A stretch of DNA of 41,909 bases from Desulfovibrio sp. ZJ369 (GTDB taxonomy: Bacteria; Desulfobacterota; Desulfovibrionia; Desulfovibrionales; Desulfovibrionaceae): positions 1-41,909 of the forward strand of contig NZ_JAAKEI010000020.1 of NCBI RefSeq assembly GCF_011039085.1. The letters run 5' to 3'. The notes beneath the pieces were generated by a model. The model was not told the origin of the DNA and searched no databases. It saw nothing but the letters and a program-made list of their open reading frames with translations. Below, in pieces: positions 16,943 to 25,593 of the stretch. The position numbers and the translations under genes were made by a program. Each line of letters opens with the position of its first letter. Position 1 is the stretch's first letter.

Positions 16943-18621
16943 CAGGATTCTTTCCTTTTTCTGGAACATGGCATGTAAAGCAGAGAATGCAGGAGCGGAT
17001 TTGTGGGGGAAGCCATCATGTTCATGTGCGTGCGCCGATATTTTTCCGAATCAAAATCAGGATTGGGCCAATACCCTTTGGACGCGCCGAAACGCACATA
17101 GTGCTCCAGCGGATCCATAACTTCCGGGCCTCTGACATATTGTTTTCTGTACCAGGCCCAATCAAAAAGGCCGGACAGAAAAATGGCCTGTATCGTCGGC
17201 TGAACCATTGCTTCGGGGAGAGGCAGGGCGGGAGGCGCCCCCCTCAGTTCCGGCGGATCGGGCTGGCAACTGAATATGTAAATGACACGGGGGATTTTCT
17301 GAAGAGATGGCAGCGCGGCGACAAGATGCATACCGCTTCTCCGGGCGGCATCCCTAGCCTCTGCCATGGTGATGCGTGGAGCGCGATATTCCGATGGAAG
17401 AGAACGCTCTTCAGGGGGAAGACCCCATTGCTTACTGTACACTGCATTCAGGGGGTGCCCGTTAAAACTGGCATCTACCTGATCGACAAGAATACATCCT
17501 GTGGGCGAAAGCCTGTTTTTGCAACCTGATAAAAACTTCCGCAGATCAAATTCCGTATGGTAGATGACACAATTGACGGCGAGCAGCAGATCCGTTTCTT
17601 CCGGAATATGTTCCGGATCAAAGAGGCTCCCCCGGCCAAGGTTCCATGTAAAGCCGTGGAAATCAGCCATGCCGGCCGCTACGGCCAGAGCCGCGGCGTC
17701 TGTATCGCTCCCCCCAAGATGTGCATAACCATGCTGGGCAAGCCACAAAAGGTTGTTGCCGCTCCCGCAGCCTATCTCAAAAATATGTTTGCCATAACCA
17801 ATACGGGAATATATCCACTCCATCGCAAGGATAAGTTCACGCCTCTGCAAGCGATTTTGGGCGGTTCCCACAAACCATTCCTGCGCGTTATATTCTTTGA
17901 CAAGTTCTTTCAAACGGCCAAGATCCCCCTCATAATTGAAGGATGGGACAGGCAGAGGCCCCGTACAGGGATTCAGGACTGCCTGACCAAGCGCTTGCTC
18001 CAGGTTTTCCAGAGTAAGAGAGGGGTTTCCGAAGGTCGAGCCGGGATAAAAACGATGGTGGTGATATCTGTACCAGACCCCGGGGAAAAGGCGTAAGGCG
18101 GTGAGAGATTTTTCCAGATGCACCCCTTCATCGCCGACAACTGTCAGCCCCAGCCTGCCTGCCGCACGGTGGGTAGTAAGGTTACGGCTGTTAAATGGGG
18201 GTACAAAAAAGCGAATGCGTTTTTGCGGAAATATCTTCCGTAAAAGGGCAAGCCCCTCCTTCATTTCCTCATACTGTTCATTGTCTGTCATGCTGGCATA
18301 ATTAGTATGATACAGCCCATGCAAGGCTACTTCATCAGGAATATCAGAAAGATACCGGACGAGTTCCTCATTATCTTCCAGCCTGTAAGGCATGGAAAGT
18401 TTTCGAATCTGTTCGTTATCGAGTCGTAACAGGGTTGGATGACCTTCGTAAACACAGTATGAGCCATTATGGTAATGCGAATAATTGCATAGGCCCCGCA
18501 GGGTTACGGCATGAACCTGCGTCAATCCATGCTTATGGAAAATACCGCAAAACTGTGGAAAGTATTCCATTTGTGTATCATAAGAGACATCATCATTTCT
18601 GAAATAAGGTTTTACCTTCAT
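16942..18621 (-). CDS. Polysaccharide deacetylase-like / methyltransferase / FDxxxY-repeat fusion
   Basis: The 559-residue product has three parts. Residues 1-260 resemble the NodB-type deacetylase fold, with YFRNDDVS (Asp10, Asp11) and LHGLYH (His101, His105) as possible metal ligands and RFFVPPFNSRN after them. Residues of about 265-440 form a class I methyltransferase (IFEIGCGSGNN, 280-290). From about 486 the tail has FDWAWYRKQYV, DPLEHYVRFGAS and PNPDFDSEKYRR, a repeat also found at the end of the sulfatase at 10771. The combination suggests removal of an acyl group and methylation of the same glycan, but this is inference. AAGGG precedes the ATG by about seven bases. The preceding gene ends 11 bp upstream. 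Confidence 0.75.
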   Translation of the reverse strand: MKVKPYFRNDDVSYDTQMEYFPQFCGIFHKHGLTQVHAVTLRGLCNYSHYHNGSYCVYEGHPTLLRLDNEQIRKLSMPYRLEDNEELVRYLSDIPDEVALHGLYHTNYASMTDNEQYEEMKEGLALLRKIFPQKRIRFFVPPFNSRNLTTHRAAGRLGLTVVGDEGVHLEKSLTALRLFPGVWYRYHHHRFYPGSTFGNPSLTLENLEQALGQAVLNPCTGPLPVPSFNYEGDLGRLKELVKEYNAQEWFVGTAQNRLQRRELILAMEWIYSRIGYGKHIFEIGCGSGNNLLWLAQHGYAHLGGSDTDAAALAVAAGMADFHGFTWNLGRGSLFDPEHIPEETDLLLAVNCVIYHTEFDLRKFLSGCKNRLSPTGCILVDQVDASFNGHPLNAVYSKQWGLPPEERSLPSEYRAPRITMAEARDAARRSGMHLVAALPSLQKIPRVIYIFSCQPDPPELRGAPPALPLPEAMVQPTIQAIFLSGLFDWAWYRKQYVRGPEVMDPLEHYVRFGASKGYWPNPDFDSEKYRRTHMNMMASPTNPLLHSLLYMPCSRKRKES

Positions 18622-18632
18622 GATAAGCCCTT

Positions 18633-20534
18633 TTACCGAACTTGATAAATAAAACGAAAAACATCTTCTCCTGAGCCGTTTCGGGGATCATTGAGGGAAA
18701 TGAACTCCTCAACCAGAGTCCTTTCTATCCGGTCTGCAAACAAAACACGGACAGCATCTGCTTCCGGACAGGTATGCAAATCCACGCTGTCCGGCACGGC
18801 ATTGACCGGCACCTCAATGCATACATGCCCACCTGGTTTGCAAACGCGTATCATCTCAGCGGCGGCCGCTCTCTGATCCTCGCAGTGCTCAAGGCTATGG
18901 CATGAATAAACAACGTCGAAAACCGCATCTGAAAAATTCAGGTTCTCCATGTCCATGGAATGAACCAGGGGCTCGGCGCCGTTCAAATCGATTCCCACGG
19001 CATCAGCGCCCATCCGCCTCATGTGCAGCACTTCCTCAGGGCTTCCGCAGCCCACGCACAAGACCGCACGATTTTTCAACGAAATAAACCGTACCGCATG
19101 ATCGCAAAAAGCCCTTGTTCTTGCCTGTGAGCGGCGGGGAATCATCCGTCTTCTCTTGGCTATCTGCCGGTAATATCCCGGCAGCTTGCGCCAGTCAGCT
19201 TGTGCAAGCCTTACGGATTCATAAATATTTACCATCGTATTGACTGTGTTGCGCACAAGATCCTTGCATCCTTGAATGGTTCCATTCCTCAAGTTTGCAG
19301 AGAGATTTTTTCCCCGAAGGCGGAAAAACGGCCAGGACCAGGGCATGGGTTCCCCAAAATTACGATAAAGGTATTCCCGCCTTGCCGCCGAAGAAAGGGT
19401 TGCCATGCTGGCAAACGGCTCTGAACGAAATCCATCCATGACGGCAGCCCCCTTCTTTTCGGAGACCTGGCGCAAGAAACTTTCCCATTCGTCCCAAATC
19501 GCTTCCTGGTTGTATACTCCTGCGCAGTCTTCAAGGCCTTTCTCCGCCAGCTTTTGCCGCAGGGCCGGAGAGCTCATCAACTCCGCCAGGGCGTTGCCCA
19601 GAAGATCCGCATCCGGTGCAGCCACCAGAATACCATTGTCGTGATCCCTGATAATAGAGCGCATGGCCGGGCAATCGGCAATACCTGCGACGGGCAAGCC
19701 GCAAGCCATGGCTTCAATAAGACTGTTGGGAAAGCCTTCAACTTGCGTCGGCAGGCAATAGATGCTTGCCTTTTCGTATTCCAGAAACACATTCTCAGGG
19801 TGCAGCACAAATTCCGTCACGCTGCCAATGCCAAGAGACGCTGCAAGTTCTCGCAGTTTTTTTTCTTCCCGGCCATATCCCACTATACGCAAACGCCATT
19901 CGGGGAAGCGGCCGGATATGCCGGCAAAGGCTTTCAGGAGCAAATCAGCCCGTTTGCCGGGGATAAAGCGGGCCAGAAAAAGGACGGTTCCGCTTTCATA
20001 ATTGAGCCCCACATCTGCCCTGATGGAAGTCAACGGCGCCGCATTGGGAATCACACGACATTTATGTCTGTGGATTTCCGGCACCGTCTCCATATGGGCC
20101 TCCACCAACTCATGGATGGCGTCAGCACAAGCGAGAACAGCCATACGGCCCGGCCTGTTCCAGGTTACAGCTTCAGAAAAACGAGGATCGGATCTTTCTG
20201 AACAGATTATGGGCACTCCCGTTCCAAGGCATGTGAGGCACCACAACATATGGGCCCATTGTGACTGCAACGAAAGCATGACATCAATGTCATTGCTCTT
20301 CAGATACTCCCGCACTTTCTCAATCTCGCAATGCTTGCCGTGGCCGAATTCTTTCGGCAGACGCAGAAGCGAAATGCGTGCATCCAGCGGAAAAACAGGA
20401 TCCCGGCCATGTTCATAGGCGAAAATATGGATAGTATGCCCGCGAGCCAGCATAGCATGGGCCAAATTAACCGCGACTCTCTCCGTTCCCCCTTTTCCGA
20501 GGCACAGACTGGCAGCACCGATGGCAATATTCAT
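18633..20534 (-). CDS. GT4 glycosyltransferase fused to methyltransferase
   Basis: The 633-residue product has a GT-B retaining glycosyltransferase of family 4 (1-360; GGTERVAVNLAHAML near the start, LFLARFIPGKRADLLLKAF at 185-203, and the EGFPNSLIEAMACG motif with Glu266 and Glu274). It is joined to a class I methyltransferase (about 485-633; LCVGCGSPEEVLHM, SCHSLEHCED). The linker contains VMDGFRSEPFASMATLS. A near copy of that segment ends the neighbouring GT4 protein at 20531, so the two arose by duplication. The stop of the previous gene overlaps this ATG by four bases. The donor sugar and acceptor are unknown. Confidence 0.85.
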   Translation of the reverse strand: MNIAIGAASLCLGKGGTERVAVNLAHAMLARGHTIHIFAYEHGRDPVFPLDARISLLRLPKEFGHGKHCEIEKVREYLKSNDIDVMLSLQSQWAHMLWCLTCLGTGVPIICSERSDPRFSEAVTWNRPGRMAVLACADAIHELVEAHMETVPEIHRHKCRVIPNAAPLTSIRADVGLNYESGTVLFLARFIPGKRADLLLKAFAGISGRFPEWRLRIVGYGREEKKLRELAASLGIGSVTEFVLHPENVFLEYEKASIYCLPTQVEGFPNSLIEAMACGLPVAGIADCPAMRSIIRDHDNGILVAAPDADLLGNALAELMSSPALRQKLAEKGLEDCAGVYNQEAIWDEWESFLRQVSEKKGAAVMDGFRSEPFASMATLSSAARREYLYRNFGEPMPWSWPFFRLRGKNLSANLRNGTIQGCKDLVRNTVNTMVNIYESVRLAQADWRKLPGYYRQIAKRRRMIPRRSQARTRAFCDHAVRFISLKNRAVLCVGCGSPEEVLHMRRMGADAVGIDLNGAEPLVHSMDMENLNFSDAVFDVVYSCHSLEHCEDQRAAAAEMIRVCKPGGHVCIEVPVNAVPDSVDLHTCPEADAVRVLFADRIERTLVEEFISLNDPRNGSGEDVFRFIYQVR

Positions 20535-21931
20535 ACGCGAGATCCGGAACCTTTATGGAGTTTGCAGCAGATTCCCCTGATGGCGTTTTTCATGCGCACC
20601 ACGGCTGCTCTCAACCTCACCGTCAGTGCATCAGGAAAAGGCTGGCCAAAATCACGCCCGGCATATTCCTGTCTGGCCCTTGCGGACATTCTGGCCATGC
20701 TGGCAAAAGGCTCCTCTTGAAAGCTGTCCATGACAGTGTTGCCCTTTTTCCCGGCAGCGCTCCGGAGAAGCTTCTCCCATGCGTCAAATACCGCCGCATG
20801 GCTGTATGCAGACATGAACGTTCTGGCATTCCTGCCAAGCCTGGTCCGCAAGGCATCATCTGCAAGCAGCTTCTCCAGTTCCTTTGCCAGACTCAGGGGA
20901 GTCATTTCGTCAGCCAGCAGCCCTGTTTCTCCATCCGTTATGATGTCAGGCACACCATCGCAGTCTCTGAATGCCACGCACGGCAGCCCTGCCGCCATTG
21001 CTTCCAAAAGCACGTTTGGCATCCCCTCCGTGCGGGAGGAAAAACAGAAAGCCTGCGCCCCTGATAACACGCCTTCAGGATTGGTGGACATACCAAGAAA
21101 ACGGATCTTTTCTCCAAGGCCAAGAGCTTTCGCATGGGCTTCCACCTTCGCCCTGTCTTGGCCATCCCCGGCTATTTGCATTTCCCAGTCAGAGTACTGA
21201 CGGGAAACAGCGGCAAAAGCATCCATAGCCAGGCAACATTGCTTAAGCTCTTCCTGCAGTCGCCCCATCCACAGCAGGATTTTGCGTTCCGCCCCCCGGC
21301 CACCCGGCTTTGCAGCGGCATCGGGGAGAGACACGGCATTGGGAATGATCCGTACCCTGTCCCGCAAAAATTCAGGAACGCTGCCAGCATAGGAAGGCAG
21401 CAAAAGATGGATGGCATCCGCGCCGCTCATGGCGGCCAGACGGCCCCTCCGATTCCAAAAAATATTTTCTATGGCGCCTGGTGAATGCCGTTCGGAGTAC
21501 ACATACGGAATACCACTCCCCAGGAGCGTTACAGCCCACACGAGATGCGTGCCGTCAGGGAAGGGGCATACGCAGACATCCGGCGAAAGATTACGGATTT
21601 CTTGCCTCAGGCGCTGAATTTTCAGGTTTTTATCCGTAAAGTTGTAAGGAAGAATCGTCACATCGGGGCGGAGCGGATACATATCCTGAAGCTTTTCCGT
21701 ACCCTTGGGAATGTCCGGGCGTTTGCCTTCAGGCAGGCTCCGCGTATACAAAAAATATCCCAGCCGGTAGAGCGGATAAAACCAGAGCGGAACCGGACGC
21801 TGGCTGTAGATCGTGACCTTATGCCCGCGTTCCGTCATGGCGTTGGCCAATAGTGATACAGCTTTCGGGATTCCCCCGCGTGCTGTGTAGTTATTGACCA
21901 GCAGAATATGCAGCGATTTATTGGCAGGCAT
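20531..21931 (-). CDS. GT4 glycosyltransferase
   Basis: The 466-residue GT-B family 4 enzyme has the N-terminal ILLVNNYTARGGIPKAVSLL (binding loop), RIIPNAVSLP, LLWMGRLQEELKQCC and SSRTEGMPNVLLEAMAAGLP with the E-x7-E pair. The tail VMDSFQEEPFASMARMS is shared with the GT4/methyltransferase fusion that follows. The ATG at 21931 is eight bases after GGAGG. An in-frame TTG at 21946 exists but is less likely. The gene overlaps the NeuD-type gene upstream by 14 bp and the next gene by 4 bp. It probably adds a hexose or deoxysugar in the cytoplasm. Confidence 0.88.
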   Translation of the reverse strand: MPANKSLHILLVNNYTARGGIPKAVSLLANAMTERGHKVTIYSQRPVPLWFYPLYRLGYFLYTRSLPEGKRPDIPKGTEKLQDMYPLRPDVTILPYNFTDKNLKIQRLRQEIRNLSPDVCVCPFPDGTHLVWAVTLLGSGIPYVYSERHSPGAIENIFWNRRGRLAAMSGADAIHLLLPSYAGSVPEFLRDRVRIIPNAVSLPDAAAKPGGRGAERKILLWMGRLQEELKQCCLAMDAFAAVSRQYSDWEMQIAGDGQDRAKVEAHAKALGLGEKIRFLGMSTNPEGVLSGAQAFCFSSRTEGMPNVLLEAMAAGLPCVAFRDCDGVPDIITDGETGLLADEMTPLSLAKELEKLLADDALRTRLGRNARTFMSAYSHAAVFDAWEKLLRSAAGKKGNTVMDSFQEEPFASMARMSARARQEYAGRDFGQPFPDALTVRLRAAVVRMKNAIRGICCKLHKGSGSRV

Positions 21932-22583
21932 CTCTCCTGCCTCCAACCCTCAGGGCCGGATTGCCGGCCATTCGGCAATTATCCCTGCAACCTTTGTAAA
22001 GGGTGCTTCCGGGCGCAAGGATATTACTGTTTCCCACTACTGAACGCTCAAGAACAACACTGTGCGGCCCAAGATGATTGAGTGAGCCGATGCTTGCCCC
22101 TCCAAGAACAATAGAATATGGGGCGAGGAAATTAAAATCACCTATTTGCGCATCATGGGAGATATTCGCAGCTCCATTGATATAATTCGCGTTACCTATG
22201 ACGGCATTGCAAAAAATGGTACATCCACGCTGAAAAATATTTCCTTCACCTATACGAGCTGTCCTGCTGATGGAAGTCCATGGATGTATAAGATTCATAA
22301 AATTTGCACCGCGTCCCTTGAGCGTTGTAAATATTTTGCCGCGCAGTTCAGGCTTTGCGATGCCGATGACAAACATATCCTCCGGCCGGATCGTGTAGGC
22401 ATCCACACTCCCAAGGTAGAGGTGCTGTAACTCCTTCAGATCACCTGTATAGCCCTGCCAGTCAAAAAATCCACCAAAGGTGTAATAATCAGCAAGACCT
22501 GGTGCGCTTTCCAGCACATCGCGTAAAATCCAGTAACACTCCCGCGCGGCCCCGGAATTTCCGATTATGAGCACATTGGGCAT
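21918..22583 (-). CDS. NeuD/PglD-type sugar O/N-acyltransferase
   Basis: The 221-residue product has an N-terminal Rossmann segment (MPNVLIIGNSGAARECYWIL). A left-handed beta-helix of hexapeptide repeats follows (ARIGEGNIFQRG, AVIGNANYING, AQIGDFNFLAP, ASIGSLNHLGP, SVVGNSNILAP). The likely catalytic base is His143 in ANISHDAQIGD. Such enzymes acetylate or acylate amino sugars such as 4-amino-4,6-dideoxy sugars or sialic acid. Next to a KAS III, ACP and SDR, an acyl-ACP donor is plausible. It shares one base with the SDR stop. A second family member lies at 38855-39487. Confidence 0.87.
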   Translation of the reverse strand: MPNVLIIGNSGAARECYWILRDVLESAPGLADYYTFGGFFDWQGYTGDLKELQHLYLGSVDAYTIRPEDMFVIGIAKPELRGKIFTTLKGRGANFMNLIHPWTSISRTARIGEGNIFQRGCTIFCNAVIGNANYINGAANISHDAQIGDFNFLAPYSIVLGGASIGSLNHLGPHSVVLERSVVGNSNILAPGSTLYKGCRDNCRMAGNPALRVGGRRDACQ

Positions 22584-23329
22584 CAGTAGCGCCCTCCATC
22601 CAGAACAAAATTTTGCCCTGTGATCCAGGCCGCCTGTTCAGAAAGAAGGAAGGCCGCCATATGGGCCACGTCTTCCGGCCTGCCGAAGCCAAGGGGATAG
22701 CTCTGGAGCTGATGCTGCCGATATTCCGGCCCCATCAGGGCTTCGGCCCTGCCTTCCATGGGCGTGTCAACAATGCCCGGCGACAGGCAATGAACGCGCA
22801 GGCCGCGAGGGGCGACCTCCTGACTGATGCTTTTGGCAGCGGCAACCAGGGCGGCCTTGGCAGCGCCGTAAATCAAATGCCCCTTTTCAGGATACACTGC
22901 GGCTGCGGAAGCGATAAAAAGCAAAGCTCCGCCTTTACGACCCACCCGGCGATCACAGAATCCCTGAGCCAACAGGCACGGCGTATGAAAGTTGAGAGAA
23001 AAATGCCTTCTGGCAGAGGCAAGGTCATAGCCTTGCAGGCTGTCCATCACTCCTTCACCTGCCGCATGAGCCAGGCCCCACAGTTTGCCGTGGGCTTGAG
23101 CAATCCCGCGAACCCAGGCAGGAATTTCCTCCATGCCTTCCAAAAAGTCTCGCTGGAGGCTTATCCATCTGTCTGGAGCTGATGAAGCCTGCCGGGCTTC
23201 CTCCAAACGCTGTACGTCACGGGCGCAGGCAAGCACTGTTGCCCCTTGGGCCACACACTCAAGAGCAATGGCTTTGCCGATGCCTGAGCTTGCCCCGGTG
23301 ATCAGAATCCTTTGGTCTGCAGAAAACAT
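22583..23329 (-). CDS. SDR-family 3-oxoacyl-ACP reductase-like protein
   Basis: The 248-residue classical short-chain dehydrogenase has a cofactor loop TGASSGIG (11-18), Ser141, and the catalytic pair Tyr154/Lys158 (YGAAK). The C-terminal VLDGGRY is typical of FabG-like enzymes. It lies directly after a KAS III and an ACP gene, so reduction of a 3-oxoacyl-ACP to a 3-hydroxyacyl-ACP is the likely job. Two further SDRs in the window have the same catalytic residue numbering. It overlaps both neighbours by one base. Confidence 0.87.
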   Translation of the reverse strand: MFSADQRILITGASSGIGKAIALECVAQGATVLACARDVQRLEEARQASSAPDRWISLQRDFLEGMEEIPAWVRGIAQAHGKLWGLAHAAGEGVMDSLQGYDLASARRHFSLNFHTPCLLAQGFCDRRVGRKGGALLFIASAAAVYPEKGHLIYGAAKAALVAAAKSISQEVAPRGLRVHCLSPGIVDTPMEGRAEALMGPEYRQHQLQSYPLGFGRPEDVAHMAAFLLSEQAAWITGQNFVLDGGRY

Positions 23330-23556
23330 CAGGCAACTGCCCCCCTGGTCATCGCAATCAGATCAGCAGCTGTCCGGATGGATTTGAGATCGTCAAAGAT
23401 AATCCGCTGCCCCCATGATTTGTCGAAAAAGGCAATCAAAACCATAAAGGCCAATGAATCCCATTCTTCCAGATCAGTGAGTACTGTTGTTTCTTCGATG
23501 GCTTCGGAGCATTGCAGCATTTCTTGCAGTGAACAGAGAAATTCTTTCTTAGTCAT
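23329..23556 (-). CDS. Acyl carrier protein (75 residues)
   Basis: This small acidic carrier has the phosphopantetheine site in EEWDSLAF; Ser34 is the attachment residue. The ATG at 23556 (MTKKEFLC) overlaps the preceding KAS III stop by eight bases. The frame is open for 29 more codons upstream, but that part is antisense-free coding sequence of the KAS III gene and is rejected. The motif and length closely match the carrier at 29285-29512, so the two probably belong to equivalent KAS III cassettes. Confidence 0.9.
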   Translation of the reverse strand: MTKKEFLCSLQEMLQCSEAIEETTVLTDLEEWDSLAFMVLIAFFDKSWGQRIIFDDLKSIRTAADLIAMTRGAVA

Positions 23557-24709
23557 AACGGTTTTGCTCTCCCTTGATAATCCGTTCCCACCGTTCAATT
23601 CGTTGCAATCGTGTAGGACGATCAGGATCAGGCTCGTACTCAAGAGGCCTGGCGCAATTCCAGGAATCTATCTTGCACAGACAAGAAGCCCAGGATAAGC
23701 CTATGCCGTAGCCACACAGTAAAATCGTGCCCGGAGATTGTTTTTCATAAAAGGTGTCACATAGAGCAAGCGGAATGGATGCAGATGCCGTATTGCCGTA
23801 TTTACTGAAAGACTGAAACGGAGCTTTGTTACTTGGAAAACCTGATTTTAAAGCTATATTTTCAATAATCTGCTTATTTGCTTGATGGAGTATCAGCCAG
23901 TCAATGTTATCATGATTTATTTTTGAATACTGCATGAGCCTGCAAATATGATCAGGAACAACATTCATGGTAAAGTCATAAACTGCACCACCATCCATGT
24001 AGGTATCTGCTATCTGCCAAATATTACCGTACTGATCAGCAATATCTCTTACAAGAGATTCGTTTTCACAATGCTCTCGAAGAAATGGAATTCTAGCTTT
24101 CCCGGCAGGGACGATGATGGTCTCAAAGCCGCTGCCATCAGTACCGATCCCAAAATGAACCGGTGAGGCGGTTTCGTCCCGGACCAGCAGCGTGGCACTT
24201 CCGGCATCACCAAACACTGGTGTTGTGATACGGTTACGAATATCCCGCCCTGAAGGGTGAGCATCACCGACAAGCACAAGCACTTGCCGCGCAGCGCCGG
24301 AAGCCACCAGAGAACTTCCGAGCCACAATCCGTAAACATATCCGGCACAACCCTGATTGACATCAAAGGCGGCACAGTGTTGGCCCAATCCAAGGCGGTG
24401 TTGCAGTTCACAGGCCGTGGCGGGCTGATGCCAGTCCGGCATTTGACTGACAAAAATCAGAGCGTCAATAGTATCACGGGAGTCAGGCAAGGCCTCCAGC
24501 AGGGCAAAGGCAGCATGAGCGCACAGATCGGAAGCCGTCACATCCGGTGGGCATACCCGACGCCGATCCATTCCAAGTAGAGTGCGTAATCGTGAAATTT
24601 TTTTGAGACTGCCTCCATAATATTCTATTTCGTCTTCCAGAGAGATTTCATTTGTTGGTACAGCAGATCGCAGACTTGCGATACGAACATTCTGTAACGT
24701 AGTAAACAT
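23549..24709 (-). CDS. 3-oxoacyl-ACP synthase III (KAS III/FabH-like), minus arm
   Basis: The 386-residue thiolase-fold enzyme has a complete KAS III triad: Cys121 (VNQGCAGYVYG), His275 (LILHQANKQI) and Asn306 (KYGNTASASIP). It should condense a short acyl-CoA with malonyl-ACP. The C-terminus is about 35 residues longer than in the two relatives in the plus arm and is rich in charged residues. It is the first intact gene of the minus operon and overlaps the ACP gene. Given the absence of dehydratase and enoyl reductase genes, it probably makes a specialised short acyl chain rather than membrane lipid. Confidence 0.9.
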   Translation of the reverse strand: MFTTLQNVRIASLRSAVPTNEISLEDEIEYYGGSLKKISRLRTLLGMDRRRVCPPDVTASDLCAHAAFALLEALPDSRDTIDALIFVSQMPDWHQPATACELQHRLGLGQHCAAFDVNQGCAGYVYGLWLGSSLVASGAARQVLVLVGDAHPSGRDIRNRITTPVFGDAGSATLLVRDETASPVHFGIGTDGSGFETIIVPAGKARIPFLREHCENESLVRDIADQYGNIWQIADTYMDGGAVYDFTMNVVPDHICRLMQYSKINHDNIDWLILHQANKQIIENIALKSGFPSNKAPFQSFSKYGNTASASIPLALCDTFYEKQSPGTILLCGYGIGLSWASCLCKIDSWNCARPLEYEPDPDRPTRLQRIERWERIIKGEQNRYD

Positions 24710-24723
24710 ATAATTTTACCTTT

Positions 24724-25141
24724 TTAAAAGAATAATTTATGTATGATTTCTGAAGTCAAATAAATACAATGCGTTGATAAATCACCATACACAGGTAAAC
24801 ATAATACTCGGTTTGACGTAGATTCCGCAACAGAACAGGATACACGCCACTCAGCTTTCACATATGGTAAATTATTAAACGCAGGGTAAAAATAACGCCG
24901 TGTGATGATGTTTTGTGCTAGGTGTATGGAGTAACCGCTACATTTTTTCCTGCCAGTCCTGCACATTGCAAAGCCAGCATGAAAGCAGTCGTTCCGTTAT
25001 TGCAAGCAATGATATGAGAAATGCCAAGATATGCGCTTAATGAATATTCGAATTTTTGGACATAATTCCCATTGTTTGTAATCCATGCAGATTTGAAAAT
25101 ATCTCTGCATTGCTAAAAGAAGAAATCTTCATTGGGCATTC
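24724..25141 (-). pseudogene. DegT/DnrJ/EryC1-type sugar aminotransferase relic (minus strand)
   Basis: Two broken pieces of one PLP aminotransferase lie in a row. The upstream piece (to about 24918) reads MPNEDFFF, a stop, then DIFKSAWITNNGNYVQKFEY and ISHIIACNNGTTAFMLAL. This is the N-terminal family pattern with its TNNG and NGT(T)A signatures. After a stop at 24918 and a frame change, the downstream piece reads ITRRYFYPAFNNLP and STSNRVLCLPVYGDLS, the family's C-terminal pattern. Roughly 230 residues between them, including the PLP lysine, are gone. The DNA is AT-rich. The relic lies just before the KAS III gene and may once have headed the minus operon. Confidence 0.8.
24729..24759 (-). 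promoter_or_regulatory. Weak promoter candidate for the minus operon
   Basis: TTGACT (24759-24754, minus strand) is followed after 19 bp by TATTCT (24734-24729). The spacing is long and the leader would be very short. The operon may instead be read from upstream of the aminotransferase relic. AAGGT precedes the KAS III ATG. Confidence 0.2.
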
Positions 25142-25278
25142 GCGATTTTGTAATATATATTTACTGTTGATGTTCATTTCGTGAGCAAAGTTAATATATC
25201 TGAATACAAAAAAAGAGAAAAAGCAGTCTCAAAGACCTGCCTTCAAGCAGCTCCCGGCTGGAGCCATAAGAACCTCAT

Positions 25279-25295
25279 CGACAGACTCACTGTCG
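25279..25295. repeat. 17-bp inverted repeat, left arm, with hairpin and T-run
   Basis: CGACAGACTCACTGTCG is the exact reverse complement of 25444-25460. It also folds on itself (6-bp stem, 5-base loop) and is followed by GTTTTTT, so on the plus strand it could act as a small terminator. Confidence 0.75.
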
Positions 25296-25443
25296 GTTTT
25301 TTGCGTGCAAAAAAAGGAAGAGAAATGTGTAACATAATGAATTTACTGATGATTTTTCAGACAAAAGAGATAGGGAAAGTTTTTCTCCAAAAGCTGATAT
25401 TGCCAATGAACGCGCTTTAATGTATTGTTTTTCAACGATTCAT

Positions 25444-25460
25444 CGACAGTGAGTCTGTCG
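25444..25460. repeat. 17-bp inverted repeat, right arm
   Basis: This is the exact reverse complement of 25279-25295. It stands almost exactly where composition changes from AT-rich to GC-rich, which suggests an insertion or recombination edge. Confidence 0.75.
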
Positions 25461-25593
25461 AAGAGGACGAGCGAGGCGCTGCCGCGTTGTGGAATGCGGC
25501 AGGGGCCGGCGTGGCGGCACAGCGGGTTCGGCATGTCAAAAGGCCGCATGCTCACGGAAAATCGGCGTTCCTGCGCGATGAGCCTACTGAAGA

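Larger units (their letters stand above)
25142..25593. other. Divergence region without a recognised gene
   Basis: This stretch lies between the two aminotransferase relics. It contains the 17-bp inverted repeat pair (25279 and 25444) and a 7-bp stem (25479-25485 with 25496-25502). Composition switches sharply from AT-rich to GC-rich near 25440. An open frame of 79 codons at 25181-25420 has no family resemblance I can see. It may hold promoters for both arms, but no convincing one was found for the plus arm. Confidence 0.5.

Noticed and set aside
25181..25420. Plus-strand frame of 79 codons in the divergence region
   Set aside because: It is Lys-rich, has no motif, and runs through the hairpin with a T-run; probably chance.
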